Made by a program: the position numbers and the translations under genes
Source: Hymenobacter psychrophilus
GTDB lineage: Bacteria > Bacteroidota > Bacteroidia > Cytophagales > Hymenobacteraceae
DNA length: 64,000 nucleotides
Assembly: GCF_900107135.1 (NCBI RefSeq)
Contig: NZ_FNOV01000001.1
Location: 372,001 to 436,000, forward strand
Direction: 5' to 3'
Shown here: positions 1-8,169 of the stretch, piece by piece
Position numbering within the stretch: position 1 is the first letter of the stretch
How the letters are laid out: every line of letters begins with the position of its first letter
Notes under the pieces: generated by a model
What the model saw: the letters and a program-made list of their open reading frames with translations, nothing else
What the model was told of the DNA's origin: nothing
Database searches by the model: none

Positions 1-377
1 TCTACTCGCACGTCATCCACCTGGTAAGCGAGGTGCGGGCCACGCTGACCAAGGGTACTAACTCCCTGCAAGTGGTGGCCGACACGTTTCCGGCGGGCAC
101 GCTTTCGGGGGCACCCAAGCACCGCGCCATGCAGCTGATTGATGCGCTCGAACCTACCGCCCGCGGCTACTACGGCGGCGCCATCGGCCATTTGGGCTTC
201 AATGGCGACTTCAACCACGCCATCATGATTCGCTCGTTCCTGAGCACGGGCGGCCGCCTCTACTTCCAGGCCGGGGCCGGTGTAGTAGCGGCCTCCGACA
301 TCCACTCCGAGCTCCAGGAAGTGCACCATAAGCTCGCCGCCCTCCGCAAGGCGCTGCAGGAAGCGGAGCGCGTATAG
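1..377 (+). CDS. trpE: Anthranilate synthase component I (3' end)
   Basis: This is the C-terminal part of TrpE, truncated by the window edge; whole codons begin at base 3. TrpE converts chorismate plus ammonia to anthranilate, the first committed step of tryptophan synthesis, and works with the TrpG amidotransferase encoded next. The readable part contains the chorismate-binding fold motifs FPAGTLSGAPK and RAMQLID, then GYYGGAIG and a GAGVVAASD segment, all typical of the TrpE/PabB/MenF family end. The neighbouring trpG, trpD, trpC, trpF, trpB and trpA genes favour TrpE over PabB. Its promoter and any trp leader lie outside the window. Confidence 0.95.
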   Translation, partial: YSHVIHLVSEVRATLTKGTNSLQVVADTFPAGTLSGAPKHRAMQLIDALEPTARGYYGGAIGHLGFNGDFNHAIMIRSFLSTGGRLYFQAGAGVVAASDIHSELQEVHHKLAALRKALQEAERV

Positions 378-388
378 CCCCGGCGGCG

Positions 389-464
389 GCCCAGGGCTGA
401 AGCCCTGGGCTACGGAGCCACTCCTTATAGACGTAACTCACTAGCCCAGGGCTTCAGCCCTGGG
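389..464. repeat. Double-hairpin inverted repeat between trpE and trpG
   Basis: The 20-base word at 390-409 (CCCAGGGCTGAAGCCCTGGG) recurs in reverse complement at 445-464. Each copy is itself a near-perfect hairpin with 9-bp arms. The spacer is about 35 bases. It fills most of the trpE-trpG gap and has no T-tract, so a role as an RNA stability or processing element, or a REP-like repeat, is more likely than termination. Confidence 0.85.
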
Positions 465-490
465 ACCATCAGGCCAAACGGCCGAACCCA

Positions 491-1057
491 ATGAACATCC
501 TCGTTCTCGACAATTACGACTCCTTTACCTACAACTTGGTGCAGGTACTGCGCGAACTGGGCCACCGCGACAACGTGGCCGTGATTCGCAACGATAAGCT
601 GACCCTCGACGACGTAGCGGCCTACGACGCGGTGCTGTTGTCGCCGGGGCCCGGCCTACCTTCCGAAGCGGGCCTGATGCCGGCAATTATCCGCCGCTAC
701 GCGCCTACCAAGCGTATTTTGGGGGTGTGCCTGGGCCATCAGGGGCTGGCTGAGAGCTTCGGCGGCGAGCTGTACAACCTGCCCCAGGTGCTGCACGGCC
801 TCGCCACCGACGCCCACCTGACGGCCCCAGACCGGCTGTTTGACGAGCTGCCCGAAACCTTTAAAGTGGGCCGCTACCACTCCTGGAGCGTCCGGCCCGA
901 AACCATGCCGTCCGAGCTGGAGGTGACGGCCGTGGACGAGAACGGGCAAGTGCTGGCCTTCCGTCACCGCCAGTACGACGTGCGCGGCGTGCAGTTCCAC
1001 CCCGAATCCATCCTCACCGAGCACGGCCACCAGATGCTACGCAACTGGCTGAAGTGA
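491..1057 (+). CDS. trpG: Anthranilate synthase component II (glutamine amidotransferase)
   Basis: This class I glutamine amidotransferase subunit supplies ammonia from glutamine to TrpE. It has 188 residues, the normal length for TrpG/PabA. The N-terminus MNILVLDNYDSFTYNL is typical. The nucleophile is Cys80 in GVCLGHQ, and the catalytic His170 and Glu172 lie in VQFHPES. The oxyanion-strand motif LLSPGPGLP is near residue 50. It is a stand-alone subunit rather than a TrpE-G fusion. It may also serve para-aminobenzoate synthesis, as in other bacteria with one amidotransferase, but that cannot be told from this sequence. It lies inside the trp operon between trpE and trpD, separated from both by hairpin repeats. 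Confidence 0.96.
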   Translation: MNILVLDNYDSFTYNLVQVLRELGHRDNVAVIRNDKLTLDDVAAYDAVLLSPGPGLPSEAGLMPAIIRRYAPTKRILGVCLGHQGLAESFGGELYNLPQVLHGLATDAHLTAPDRLFDELPETFKVGRYHSWSVRPETMPSELEVTAVDENGQVLAFRHRQYDVRGVQFHPESILTEHGHQMLRNWLK

Positions 1058-1066
1058 AAACCCACT

Positions 1067-1113
1067 TGTCATCCTGCGCAGGTTGCTCGAAGCGCAACCT
1101 GCGCAGGATGACA
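1067..1113. repeat. Inverted repeat, TGTCAT...ATGACA family, trpG-trpD spacer
   Basis: A perfect 20-bp inverted repeat (arms 1067-1086 and 1094-1113) with a 7-base loop lies just after trpG. The ends TGTCATCCTG and CAGGATGACA are shared with the repeats at 40358-40455 and, more loosely, 6020-6068. An ATG at 1083 inside it is in frame with trpD but is unlikely to be the start. Confidence 0.88.
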
Positions 1114-1160
1114 GAGAAAAATATCTGCAAAATCCCATCATCAGCAACATCTGTGCTTCT

Positions 1161-2153
1161 GTGAAACAACTTCTCACCCAACTCTTCGACCAGCAGCTCC
1201 TCACGCACGCCGAGGCCCACGAGGCCATGCTGCGCATCGGGCAGGGCGAAGCCAATGCCGCCGAAATGGCGGCCTTTATGAGCGTGTACCGGATGCGGCC
1301 GATTTCGGTGCCCGAGCTGGCCGGCTTCCGCGACGCGCTACTAAGCTTGAGCCGCGACCCCGAGCTTGGAACCCGCGACACAATTGATATCGTGGGTACC
1401 GGCGGCGATGGGAAGGACACGCTCAACATCAGTACGCTGGCCTGTTTTGTGGTGGCTGGCGCGGGCTACCACGTCACCAAGCACGGTAATATCGGCGTAT
1501 CGTCGGTGTGCGGCTCGTCGGATGTGTTGCGCGAGTTGGGGGTTGATCTGGCGGCTGATAACGACGGGCTGAAGCGGCAGTTGGAGCGGGCCGGCATCTG
1601 CTTTCTGCACGCGCCCTCGTTTCATCCGGCCATGCGCCACGCCGGGCCGGTGCGCCGCGAGTTGGGCGTGCGCACATTCTTCAATATTTTGGGGCCGCTC
1701 GTGAATCCGGCCCGGCCGAAGTTCCAGGTGGCCGGCACTTTCAGCCTGGAGTTGCTGCGCCTTTACCACTACCTGCTTCAGCAAACCGACACCCGCTACG
1801 CCGTGGTACACGCCCTCGACGGCTACGACGAGCTCTCGCTGACGGCGGCGGCCAAGCTGGCCACGCCCGAAGGCGAGCGGGTAGTATCGGCTGCCGACTT
1901 GGGCCTGAGTGCTACGCGCCCCGAGGAGCTGGCCGGCGGGAGCACCGCCGCCGAATCGGCCCGCCTGTTCGTAGAGGTGCTCGAAGGCCGCGCCACCCGC
2001 GCCCAGCGCGACGTGGTAACGGCCAACGCCGCGCTGGCCATCAGCTGCCGCGAACCAAACTTTGGCTTTGCCGAAGCCCTGGCGGCGGCCCGCGAATCCC
2101 TGGATTCGGGTAGGGCGAGACGGGCACTTAAGCTATTAGCGGAGAGCTGTTAG
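1161..2153 (+). CDS. trpD: Anthranilate phosphoribosyltransferase
   Basis: TrpD transfers phosphoribose from PRPP to anthranilate, the second step of the tryptophan branch. The PRPP-binding loop GTGGDGKDTLNIST is present, as are KHGNIGVSS and the later HGPVRRELGVRTFFNILGPL-type block. I chose the GTG at 1161 (VKQLLTQLFD...), which gives 330 residues, the usual family length. The in-frame ATG at 1083 lies inside an intergenic inverted repeat and would add 26 residues unlike the family. The last codons (about 2131-2153) overlap an intergenic repeat that continues past the stop, so the C-terminal tail is probably repeat-derived. Confidence 0.93.
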   Translation: MKQLLTQLFDQQLLTHAEAHEAMLRIGQGEANAAEMAAFMSVYRMRPISVPELAGFRDALLSLSRDPELGTRDTIDIVGTGGDGKDTLNISTLACFVVAGAGYHVTKHGNIGVSSVCGSSDVLRELGVDLAADNDGLKRQLERAGICFLHAPSFHPAMRHAGPVRRELGVRTFFNILGPLVNPARPKFQVAGTFSLELLRLYHYLLQQTDTRYAVVHALDGYDELSLTAAAKLATPEGERVVSAADLGLSATRPEELAGGSTAAESARLFVEVLEGRATRAQRDVVTANAALAISCREPNFGFAEALAAARESLDSGRARRALKLLAESC

Positions 2154-2265
2154 CTTTTTCGTTCTCGCTGCCCATAAAACAACTTCTTCCCAATCCACCT
2201 TTCTTCTGCTTTCTACTAACTGAAACAGAACGTTAAGCTAACGGCCAACGGCTGTCAGCTAATAA
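2131..2265. repeat. Imperfect inverted repeat across trpD 3' end and trpD-trpC spacer
   Basis: The left part (about 2131-2155, AGCTATTAGCGGAGAGCTGT) and the right part (about 2233-2264, containing GCTAACGGCCAACGG) are related in inverted orientation. The reverse complement of the left part matches bases 42374-42407 at the start of gldG, so this is a dispersed family. The left arm encodes the last residues of TrpD. The approximately 120-base spacer holds no gene. Confidence 0.6.
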
Positions 2266-2275
2266 CTCAAAAACC

Positions 2276-3061
2276 ATGACCATTCTTGATAACATAATTG
2301 CCCATAAGCGCCGCGAAGTAGCCGACCGTCAGAGCTTGGTGCCGGTGAAGCTGCTGGAGCAGAGCCTGTATATGGAGGCCAAGCCGCTGAGTTTGCGCCG
2401 CTACCTGCTGCGCGACGATTTGAGCGGCATCATTGCCGAGTTCAAGCGGAAGTCGCCGAGCAAGGGCATCATCAACGCCCACGCGCCGGTCGAGCGCACC
2501 ACGCTGGGCTATATGCAGGCCGGCGCATCGGCGCTGTCGGTGCTCACGGATACCGAGTTTTTCGGCGGCCGCAACGAGGACCTGACCACGGCCCGGCGCT
2601 ATAATTTCTGCCCCATTCTGCGCAAAGATTTCGTGGTGGGCGAGTACCAGATTATTGAGGCTAAAAGCCTGGGGGCTGATGCTGTGTTGCTGATTGCGGC
2701 CGTGCTCAGCGGCGAGGAAGTGCTGCGCCTGGGCCGGCTGGCCCGTAGCCTGGGAATGGAGGTGCTGCTCGAAATCCATAGCGAGCAGGAGCTCACCGAC
2801 ACGCTACACCCCGACGCCGTGAGCCTGGTAGGCGTGAACAACCGCAACCTGCACGATTTCGCCGTGAGCCTCGACACCTCGGGCGAGCTGGCCCGCCAGA
2901 TTCCGGACGAGTACGTGAAGGTGACCGAAAGCGGCCTGAACTCGGCTGCCGACATCCGGGCATTGCGCGAGGTCGGCTACCGGGGCTTTCTGATGGGGGA
3001 GGCCTTCATGCGCCACGCCCGTCCCGAGCAGGCCTGCGCTGCACTGGTGCAGCAGCTGTAA
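2276..3061 (+). CDS. trpC: Indole-3-glycerol phosphate synthase
   Basis: TrpC closes the indole ring by decarboxylating carboxyphenylamino-deoxyribulose phosphate to indole-3-glycerol phosphate. It has 261 residues, the usual length for a monofunctional enzyme, and trpF is separate here. The TIM-barrel motifs are visible: IIAEFKRKSPSKG (catalytic Lys), then FFGGRNEDL, PILRKDF, GADAVLLIAA, LVGVNNRNL and VTESGLNSAADI, with the C-terminal phosphate loop GFLMGEAFM. The ATG at 2276 is followed at once by the expected N-terminal sequence MTILDNIIAHKRREV. It is four bases from the next open frame and about 80 bases from the likely trpF start. Confidence 0.96.
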   Translation: MTILDNIIAHKRREVADRQSLVPVKLLEQSLYMEAKPLSLRRYLLRDDLSGIIAEFKRKSPSKGIINAHAPVERTTLGYMQAGASALSVLTDTEFFGGRNEDLTTARRYNFCPILRKDFVVGEYQIIEAKSLGADAVLLIAAVLSGEEVLRLGRLARSLGMEVLLEIHSEQELTDTLHPDAVSLVGVNNRNLHDFAVSLDTSGELARQIPDEYVKVTESGLNSAADIRALREVGYRGFLMGEAFMRHARPEQACAALVQQL

Positions 3062-3140
3062 CGATATGGTATCGTCGTCGGAACCTGGAGTTGTGAACTT
3101 CGCGGCTGCTACGGCGTTTGGCTTTCCAAACTCCCTCCGT

Positions 3141-3782
3141 ATGTCAATTGCCCCTAATCTTCGCCTGAAAGTCTGCGGTCTGCGGCAGGCCGAAAATATT
3201 CAGGAAGTAGCGGGCCTGGAGCCCGATTTCCTGGGCTTTATTTTCTCCCCAAAATCGAAGCGTTTTGTGGGTGAGGAATTGCGGCCGGAGTTGGTACGGA
3301 GCTTACCAGCCGGCCTGCGCAAAGTAGGCGTGTTTGTCGATCAAAGCTCGGCCGAGATTATGCAGCAGGTGCGGCGCTACGGCCTCGATTTGGTACAGCT
3401 GCACGGCTCCGAACCGCCCACCCAGTGCGCCGCGCTCCGCGCCAACGACGTGGGCGTTATCAAGGCGTTTGCGGTGGCCGACGCCGTGGATTTCGCGGCC
3501 CTGGAGCCTTACGCACTGTTTTGTGACTATTTCTTGTTTGATGCGGCCGGGCCCCAGCCGGGCGGCAACGGCACTCGCTTCAACTGGGAACTGCTGCGTC
3601 GCTACCACTTGCCGGTACCCTACCTGCTGGCCGGCGGCATTGGCCCGGGCATGGCCGCCGAACTGGCCCAGCTACGGCTGCCGGGCCTCTACGGACTCGA
3701 TGTGAATAGCGGCTTTGAAACCGCGCCCGGCCTGAAGGACGCCGCCAGGCTGCAGGTTTTTTTTGCCGAACTACAGGCCTGA
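3141..3782 (+). CDS. trpF: Phosphoribosylanthranilate isomerase
   Basis: TrpF carries out the Amadori rearrangement of N-(5'-phosphoribosyl)anthranilate, the third step of the branch. The open frame begins at 3066, but the ATG at 3141 (MSIAPNLRLKVCGLRQ) places the catalytic-Cys motif KVCGLR near the N-terminus as in the family, giving 213 residues. Later motifs are LGFIFSPKSKRFV, VGVFVDQS, LVQLHGSE, a LLAGGIGPG phosphate loop and GLDVNSGFE with the catalytic Asp. It sits between trpC and a protein of unknown function in the same transcription unit. Confidence 0.94.
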   Translation: MSIAPNLRLKVCGLRQAENIQEVAGLEPDFLGFIFSPKSKRFVGEELRPELVRSLPAGLRKVGVFVDQSSAEIMQQVRRYGLDLVQLHGSEPPTQCAALRANDVGVIKAFAVADAVDFAALEPYALFCDYFLFDAAGPQPGGNGTRFNWELLRRYHLPVPYLLAGGIGPGMAAELAQLRLPGLYGLDVNSGFETAPGLKDAARLQVFFAELQA

Positions 3783-3847
3783 TTTCTGCCGGCCCGGCAG
3801 TTACGTAACAATCCACTGCCGCTCCTTACTTCTCCAACCAAAAACGC

Positions 3848-4756
3848 ATGGATAAGCTAACCATTGCTCTCGACTGGACCGTTAACCCCAACCACTCGGG
3901 CTTTATTGTGGCCCAGGAGCAGGGCCTGTATGAGGCGGCCGGGCTGGCCGTTACAATCGGCACGCCCGATACGGACAACTATGCGCTGACCCCGGCCAAA
4001 AAAGTGGAGCTGGGTCAGGCCGATTTTGCCCTCTGCCCGCTGGAAAGCATCATCAGCTACCGCACCAAAGCCAAGCCCTTCGACGCGCTGGCCGTTGCGG
4101 CCTTGCTGACCGAAGACTTAAGTAGCATTGTGACGCTGCGCCGGGATGATATTCGTTCGCCCCGAGACCTCGCAGGCCGGACGTACGCCTCGTACCATGC
4201 CCGCTACGAAGACCAGATTGCGCAGCAGATGGTGCGTAACGACGGTGGTCAGGGCGAACTGGTCATCACATACCCGGAAAAGCTCAGTATCTGGAACACG
4301 CTGCTGACCGGCCAGGCCGATGCTACCTGGATTTTTGATAACTGGGAAGGCGTAGAAGCAGCACTGAGCGGTGTGGCCCTAAGCAGCTTCCGCTTGGCCG
4401 ATTACGGTATTCCCTACGGCTACTCGCCGGTTATTATGGTTTCGGAAAAGCGGCTGCGCGAGCGTACCGAGGCCTACCGGAAGTTTCTGGAAGCCACTAA
4501 GCAAGGCTTCCTGTATGCCCAAGCCAACCCCGCCGAAACGGCGGCTTTGCTGGAAAAATGGGTGCCGCCGGCCAACCGCCAGCCCGAACTGCTATTACAA
4601 AGCCAGCGCTATACCAGCCCGTACTACGGCGCTGCGGCCACCTGGGGCAGAATGGCGCCTGCCAAGGTGCAGACCTACCTGAACTGGCTCTACGAACAGC
4701 AGCTGGAAACGCAGCAAGTTTCTTTAGCCGAAATCATATCCAACGAGTTATTGTAG
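3848..4756 (+). CDS. NMT1/THI5-like (SsuA-fold) protein inside the trp operon
   Basis: This 302-residue protein has the fold of the NMT1/THI5-like family, which includes periplasmic binding proteins for pyrimidines and riboflavin and the eukaryotic pyrimidine synthase THI5. It starts MDKLTIALDWTVNPNHSGF, the typical first strand of that family, followed by EQGLYEAAGL and QADFALCPLESI. No signal peptide or lipobox precedes this strand, so it should be cytosolic, which is unusual for a binding protein. I see no permease or ATPase genes nearby. The cysteine-rich iron motif of THI5 is absent. It lies between trpF (65 bases) and trpB (53 bases) on the same strand, so co-expression with tryptophan synthesis is likely. 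The function is unknown; binding an aromatic intermediate is only a guess. Confidence 0.8.
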   Translation: MDKLTIALDWTVNPNHSGFIVAQEQGLYEAAGLAVTIGTPDTDNYALTPAKKVELGQADFALCPLESIISYRTKAKPFDALAVAALLTEDLSSIVTLRRDDIRSPRDLAGRTYASYHARYEDQIAQQMVRNDGGQGELVITYPEKLSIWNTLLTGQADATWIFDNWEGVEAALSGVALSSFRLADYGIPYGYSPVIMVSEKRLRERTEAYRKFLEATKQGFLYAQANPAETAALLEKWVPPANRQPELLLQSQRYTSPYYGAAATWGRMAPAKVQTYLNWLYEQQLETQQVSLAEIISNELL

Positions 4757-4809
4757 CGACCGACTTGCCAAAGCAACGCCCGGCACCACCCCGATAGCGA
4801 CTCCACCGC

Positions 4810-6015
<1,206 letters not shown>

Positions 6016-6019
6016 TATT

Positions 6020-6068
6020 CTGTCATTCTGAGCATGTCGCTTGATGCGCGACATACTCGGGATGACAG
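6020..6068. repeat. Inverted repeat in trpB-trpA spacer
   Basis: The termini CTGTCAT (6020-6026) and ATGACAG (6062-6068) are perfect inverted repeats. The interior (GAGCATGTCGC against GCGCGACAT) pairs imperfectly around TTGAT. It shares end sequences with the repeats at 1067-1113 and 40358-40455. Two ATG codons inside it extend the trpA frame upstream but are not the likely start. Confidence 0.75.
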
Positions 6069-6082
6069 CTCATATCCAACCC

Positions 6083-6859
6083 ATGAACCGAATCCAACAA
6101 GCTTTCCAGCAGGATAAAAAACTGCTCAATATCTACTTTACGGCCGGCTACCCGCGCCTCGATGATACGGTGCCTATTCTCCGGGCGCTTGCCGAGGCGG
6201 GAGCCGACCTTATCGAAATCGGGATGCCGTTTTCCGATCCGCTGGCCGACGGCCCCGTCATTCAGGCCAGTAGCACGGTGGCCCTGCACAACGGCATGAA
6301 TATGCGTGTGCTGTTCGGGCAGCTGACCGATATCCGCGCCACAGTGCCCGACACGCCGATTCTGCTCATGGGCTACCTCAACCCGGTAATGCAGTTCGGA
6401 GTCGAGAACTTCTGCCGTGAGGCCGCCGCCGCCGGCGTCGATGGCGTCATCCTGCCCGATCTGCCGCTCGACGACTACGTGGCCGAGTACCAGGACATCT
6501 TCCGTCGCCACAACCTGCGGCCGGTATTCCTCATCACGCCCCAAACCGCCCCCGAGCGCATCCGCCGCATCGACGAGCTGACCGAATCATTTCTCTACCT
6601 CGTGTCGGGCCCCGGCACCACGGGCAGCGGCGCGGTGCAGGCCGAAGGAGTACAGGATGCCTATTTCCAGCGAATTGAGGCCATGAAGCTGCGCAATCCG
6701 CGCCTAGTGGGTTTCGGTATTTCAGACAAAAAATCTTTCGACAATGCCTGCCAATACGCCGAAGGAGCCATTATCGGCTCGGCCCTGATTCGGACCCTGG
6801 AGGGTGCTGAGGACGCTCCGGCGGCGGCGGCTTCTTTCGTTTCTTCCGTTATCAAGTAG
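6083..6859 (+). CDS. trpA: Tryptophan synthase alpha chain
   Basis: TrpA cleaves indole-3-glycerol phosphate to indole and glyceraldehyde-3-phosphate and channels indole to TrpB. From the ATG at 6083 (MNRIQQAFQQ) it has 258 residues, close to the usual length. The catalytic Glu and Asp are in LIEIGMPFSDPLADGPVIQ. The PDLPLDD, SGPGTTGSG and GFGISDK loops are present. The open frame extends upstream to 6041, but that stretch is the intergenic inverted repeat. It is the last trp gene; a DAHP synthase follows 62 bases later on the same strand. Confidence 0.96.
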   Translation: MNRIQQAFQQDKKLLNIYFTAGYPRLDDTVPILRALAEAGADLIEIGMPFSDPLADGPVIQASSTVALHNGMNMRVLFGQLTDIRATVPDTPILLMGYLNPVMQFGVENFCREAAAAGVDGVILPDLPLDDYVAEYQDIFRRHNLRPVFLITPQTAPERIRRIDELTESFLYLVSGPGTTGSGAVQAEGVQDAYFQRIEAMKLRNPRLVGFGISDKKSFDNACQYAEGAIIGSALIRTLEGAEDAPAAAASFVSSVIK

Positions 6860-6921
6860 CTGTCATTGTTGCTTAAATCGCAGCACGCTCCGGATAACAG
6901 GTGTTTTTTCTTTCCCATCCA

Positions 6922-7935
6922 ATGATTCTTCAACTCGACCCGCAGATTTCCGAGCAAAACCAGCAGGAAATTGAAGCCAAAATAAAGGCCCTCAACTACA
7001 AGGCCACGGAGGTAAAAACCCAGCGGGCCCACTACCTCGTGGCTATTGGCAAAGCTGAAATTGACCTCCGAAGCCTCGGCCAGCTGCCCGGTGTGCAGGA
7101 CATCCACCGCGTATCCGACGACTACAAGCTGGTGAGCCGCAAGTGGCGCGTGCGCCCCACCGTGCTCGACCTCGGCGACGGGGTGCGCATCGGGGAGGGC
7201 ACGCTCACGCTGGCCGCCGGCCCGTGCAGCATCGAGAGCGAGGCGCAGATGGAAAGCATTCTTCAGCACCTCGTGGACAACGGCGTGCGCATTATGCGCG
7301 GTGGCGTGTACAAGCCGCGTTCCTCGCCGTACTCGTTCCGGGGCCTGGGCATGGAGGGGCTGCGGCTGTTCCACCAGATGGCCCGCGCCCGCGGCATCAA
7401 AATCATCACCGAAGTAATGCAGGTGTCGCAGGTGGAAGAAATGCACGACTACGTGGACGTGTTTCAGGTGGGCGCCCGCAACACCCAGAACTTCAACCTA
7501 CTCGATGCGCTGGGCGGGGTTGATAAGCCGGTGATGATCAAGCGCGGCATTTCGGGCACGCTGGAAGAGCTGCTCTCGTCGGCCGAGTACGTGTTTTCGG
7601 GCGGCAACGAGAAGCTGATTCTGTGCGAGCGGGGCATCCGGACCTTTGAAACGGCCTCGCGCAATACGCTGGATTTGAACGCGGTGCCGATTCTCAAGGA
7701 GAAAACCCATCTGCCCGTCATCGTCGACCCCTCGCACGGCATCGGCCTGCGCGAACATGTGGCCGCCATGGCCCTGGCCGGCGTCATGGCCGGGGCCGAT
7801 GGTATCATCTACGAAACCCACGAAACGCCCGAAAAAGCCGCTTCCGACGGCGCCCAGACGCTCAACTTCGACGAGTCGGCCCGCCTGATCCGCAACCTGC
7901 GCCGCGTGTACGCCTTGCGGCAGGAGCTGGAGTAG
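6922..7935 (+). CDS. DAHP synthase (3-deoxy-7-phosphoheptulonate synthase)
   Basis: This enzyme condenses phosphoenolpyruvate and erythrose-4-phosphate, the entry step of the shikimate pathway. From the ATG at 6922 (MILQLDPQIS) it has 337 residues, matching the type I-beta enzymes of the Thermotoga kind. These carry an N-terminal ferredoxin-like regulatory domain (about residues 1-75) before the barrel. Barrel motifs include LAAGPCSIES, GGVYKPRSSPYSF, the VFQVGARNTQN strand, LCERGIRTFE and VDPSHGIG. No chorismate mutase domain is fused. The alternative start at 6901 would add seven residues. It probably feeds the trp operon upstream and the aromatic block in general; tyrosine or phenylalanine feedback is common in this class but not shown here. 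Confidence 0.93.
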   Translation: MILQLDPQISEQNQQEIEAKIKALNYKATEVKTQRAHYLVAIGKAEIDLRSLGQLPGVQDIHRVSDDYKLVSRKWRVRPTVLDLGDGVRIGEGTLTLAAGPCSIESEAQMESILQHLVDNGVRIMRGGVYKPRSSPYSFRGLGMEGLRLFHQMARARGIKIITEVMQVSQVEEMHDYVDVFQVGARNTQNFNLLDALGGVDKPVMIKRGISGTLEELLSSAEYVFSGGNEKLILCERGIRTFETASRNTLDLNAVPILKEKTHLPVIVDPSHGIGLREHVAAMALAGVMAGADGIIYETHETPEKAASDGAQTLNFDESARLIRNLRRVYALRQELE

Positions 7936-7996
7936 AGCACTTGCACTGCCTAAATCCACAAAAAAAATATAAAGTAGCATCAGAAAAATATAGTTC

Positions 7997-8004
7997 TATA
8001 TTTG
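7997..8004 (+). promoter_or_regulatory. Bacteroidota -7 promoter element for the first hydroxylase unit
   Basis: TATATTTG at 7997-8004 is an exact match to TAnnTTTG. The ATG of the leader ORF follows seven bases later, so the transcript would begin at or just before that start codon. No clear -33 TTTG is visible, but the upstream DNA is very AT-rich. Confidence 0.65.
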
Positions 8005-8011
8005 CTGCACC

Positions 8012-8101
8012 ATGTTCAACCTGACCGCCACGCGCTTTATGTCGATTACCGTCTGCAATCTGCAGTATGGTAGTGGGTGGCGTGGCCGGTGTAACAGGTA
8101 G
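8012..8101 (+). CDS. Putative leader peptide upstream of first hydroxylase
   Basis: This 29-codon ORF lies between a promoter-like element and a terminator hairpin. Its sequence begins MFNLTATRFMSITV and contains two Phe, one Tyr (codon at 8066) and one Trp, so it lacks a strong run of control codons. It has exactly the same length as the Tyr-rich leader at 8994-9083 and shares the TRF and GSG residues at comparable places. Bases 8080-8087 near its end (GCGTGGCC) can pair with GGCCCGC at 8138-8144, the left arm of the terminator, with one bulged T. This suggests attenuation, possibly decayed. Confidence 0.5.
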   Translation: MFNLTATRFMSITVCNLQYGSGWRGRCNR

Positions 8102-8135
8102 GAAAAGTGAACATTCTCCTCCTCTGAACCTCAGT

Positions 8136-8169
8136 AAGGCCCGCTTCCGACAGGAAACGGGCCTTTTTT
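8136..8169 (+). terminator. Attenuator-type terminator before first hydroxylase
   Basis: The arms AAGGCCCG (8136-8143) and CGGGCCTT (8158-8165) pair perfectly, with an inner TTCC/GGAA stem, followed by a T-run (8164-8169). The start codon at 8170 abuts the T-run, so without read-through the gene would hardly be transcribed. Confidence 0.82.

Noticed and set aside
1083..1160. ATG at 1083 as the trpD start
   Set aside because: It lies inside an inverted repeat and adds 26 residues not found in TrpD; the GTG at 1161 fits the family.
6860..6921. A leader peptide or attenuator before the DAHP synthase gene
   Set aside because: The 62-base gap has no short ORF with aromatic codons and no terminator with a T-run.
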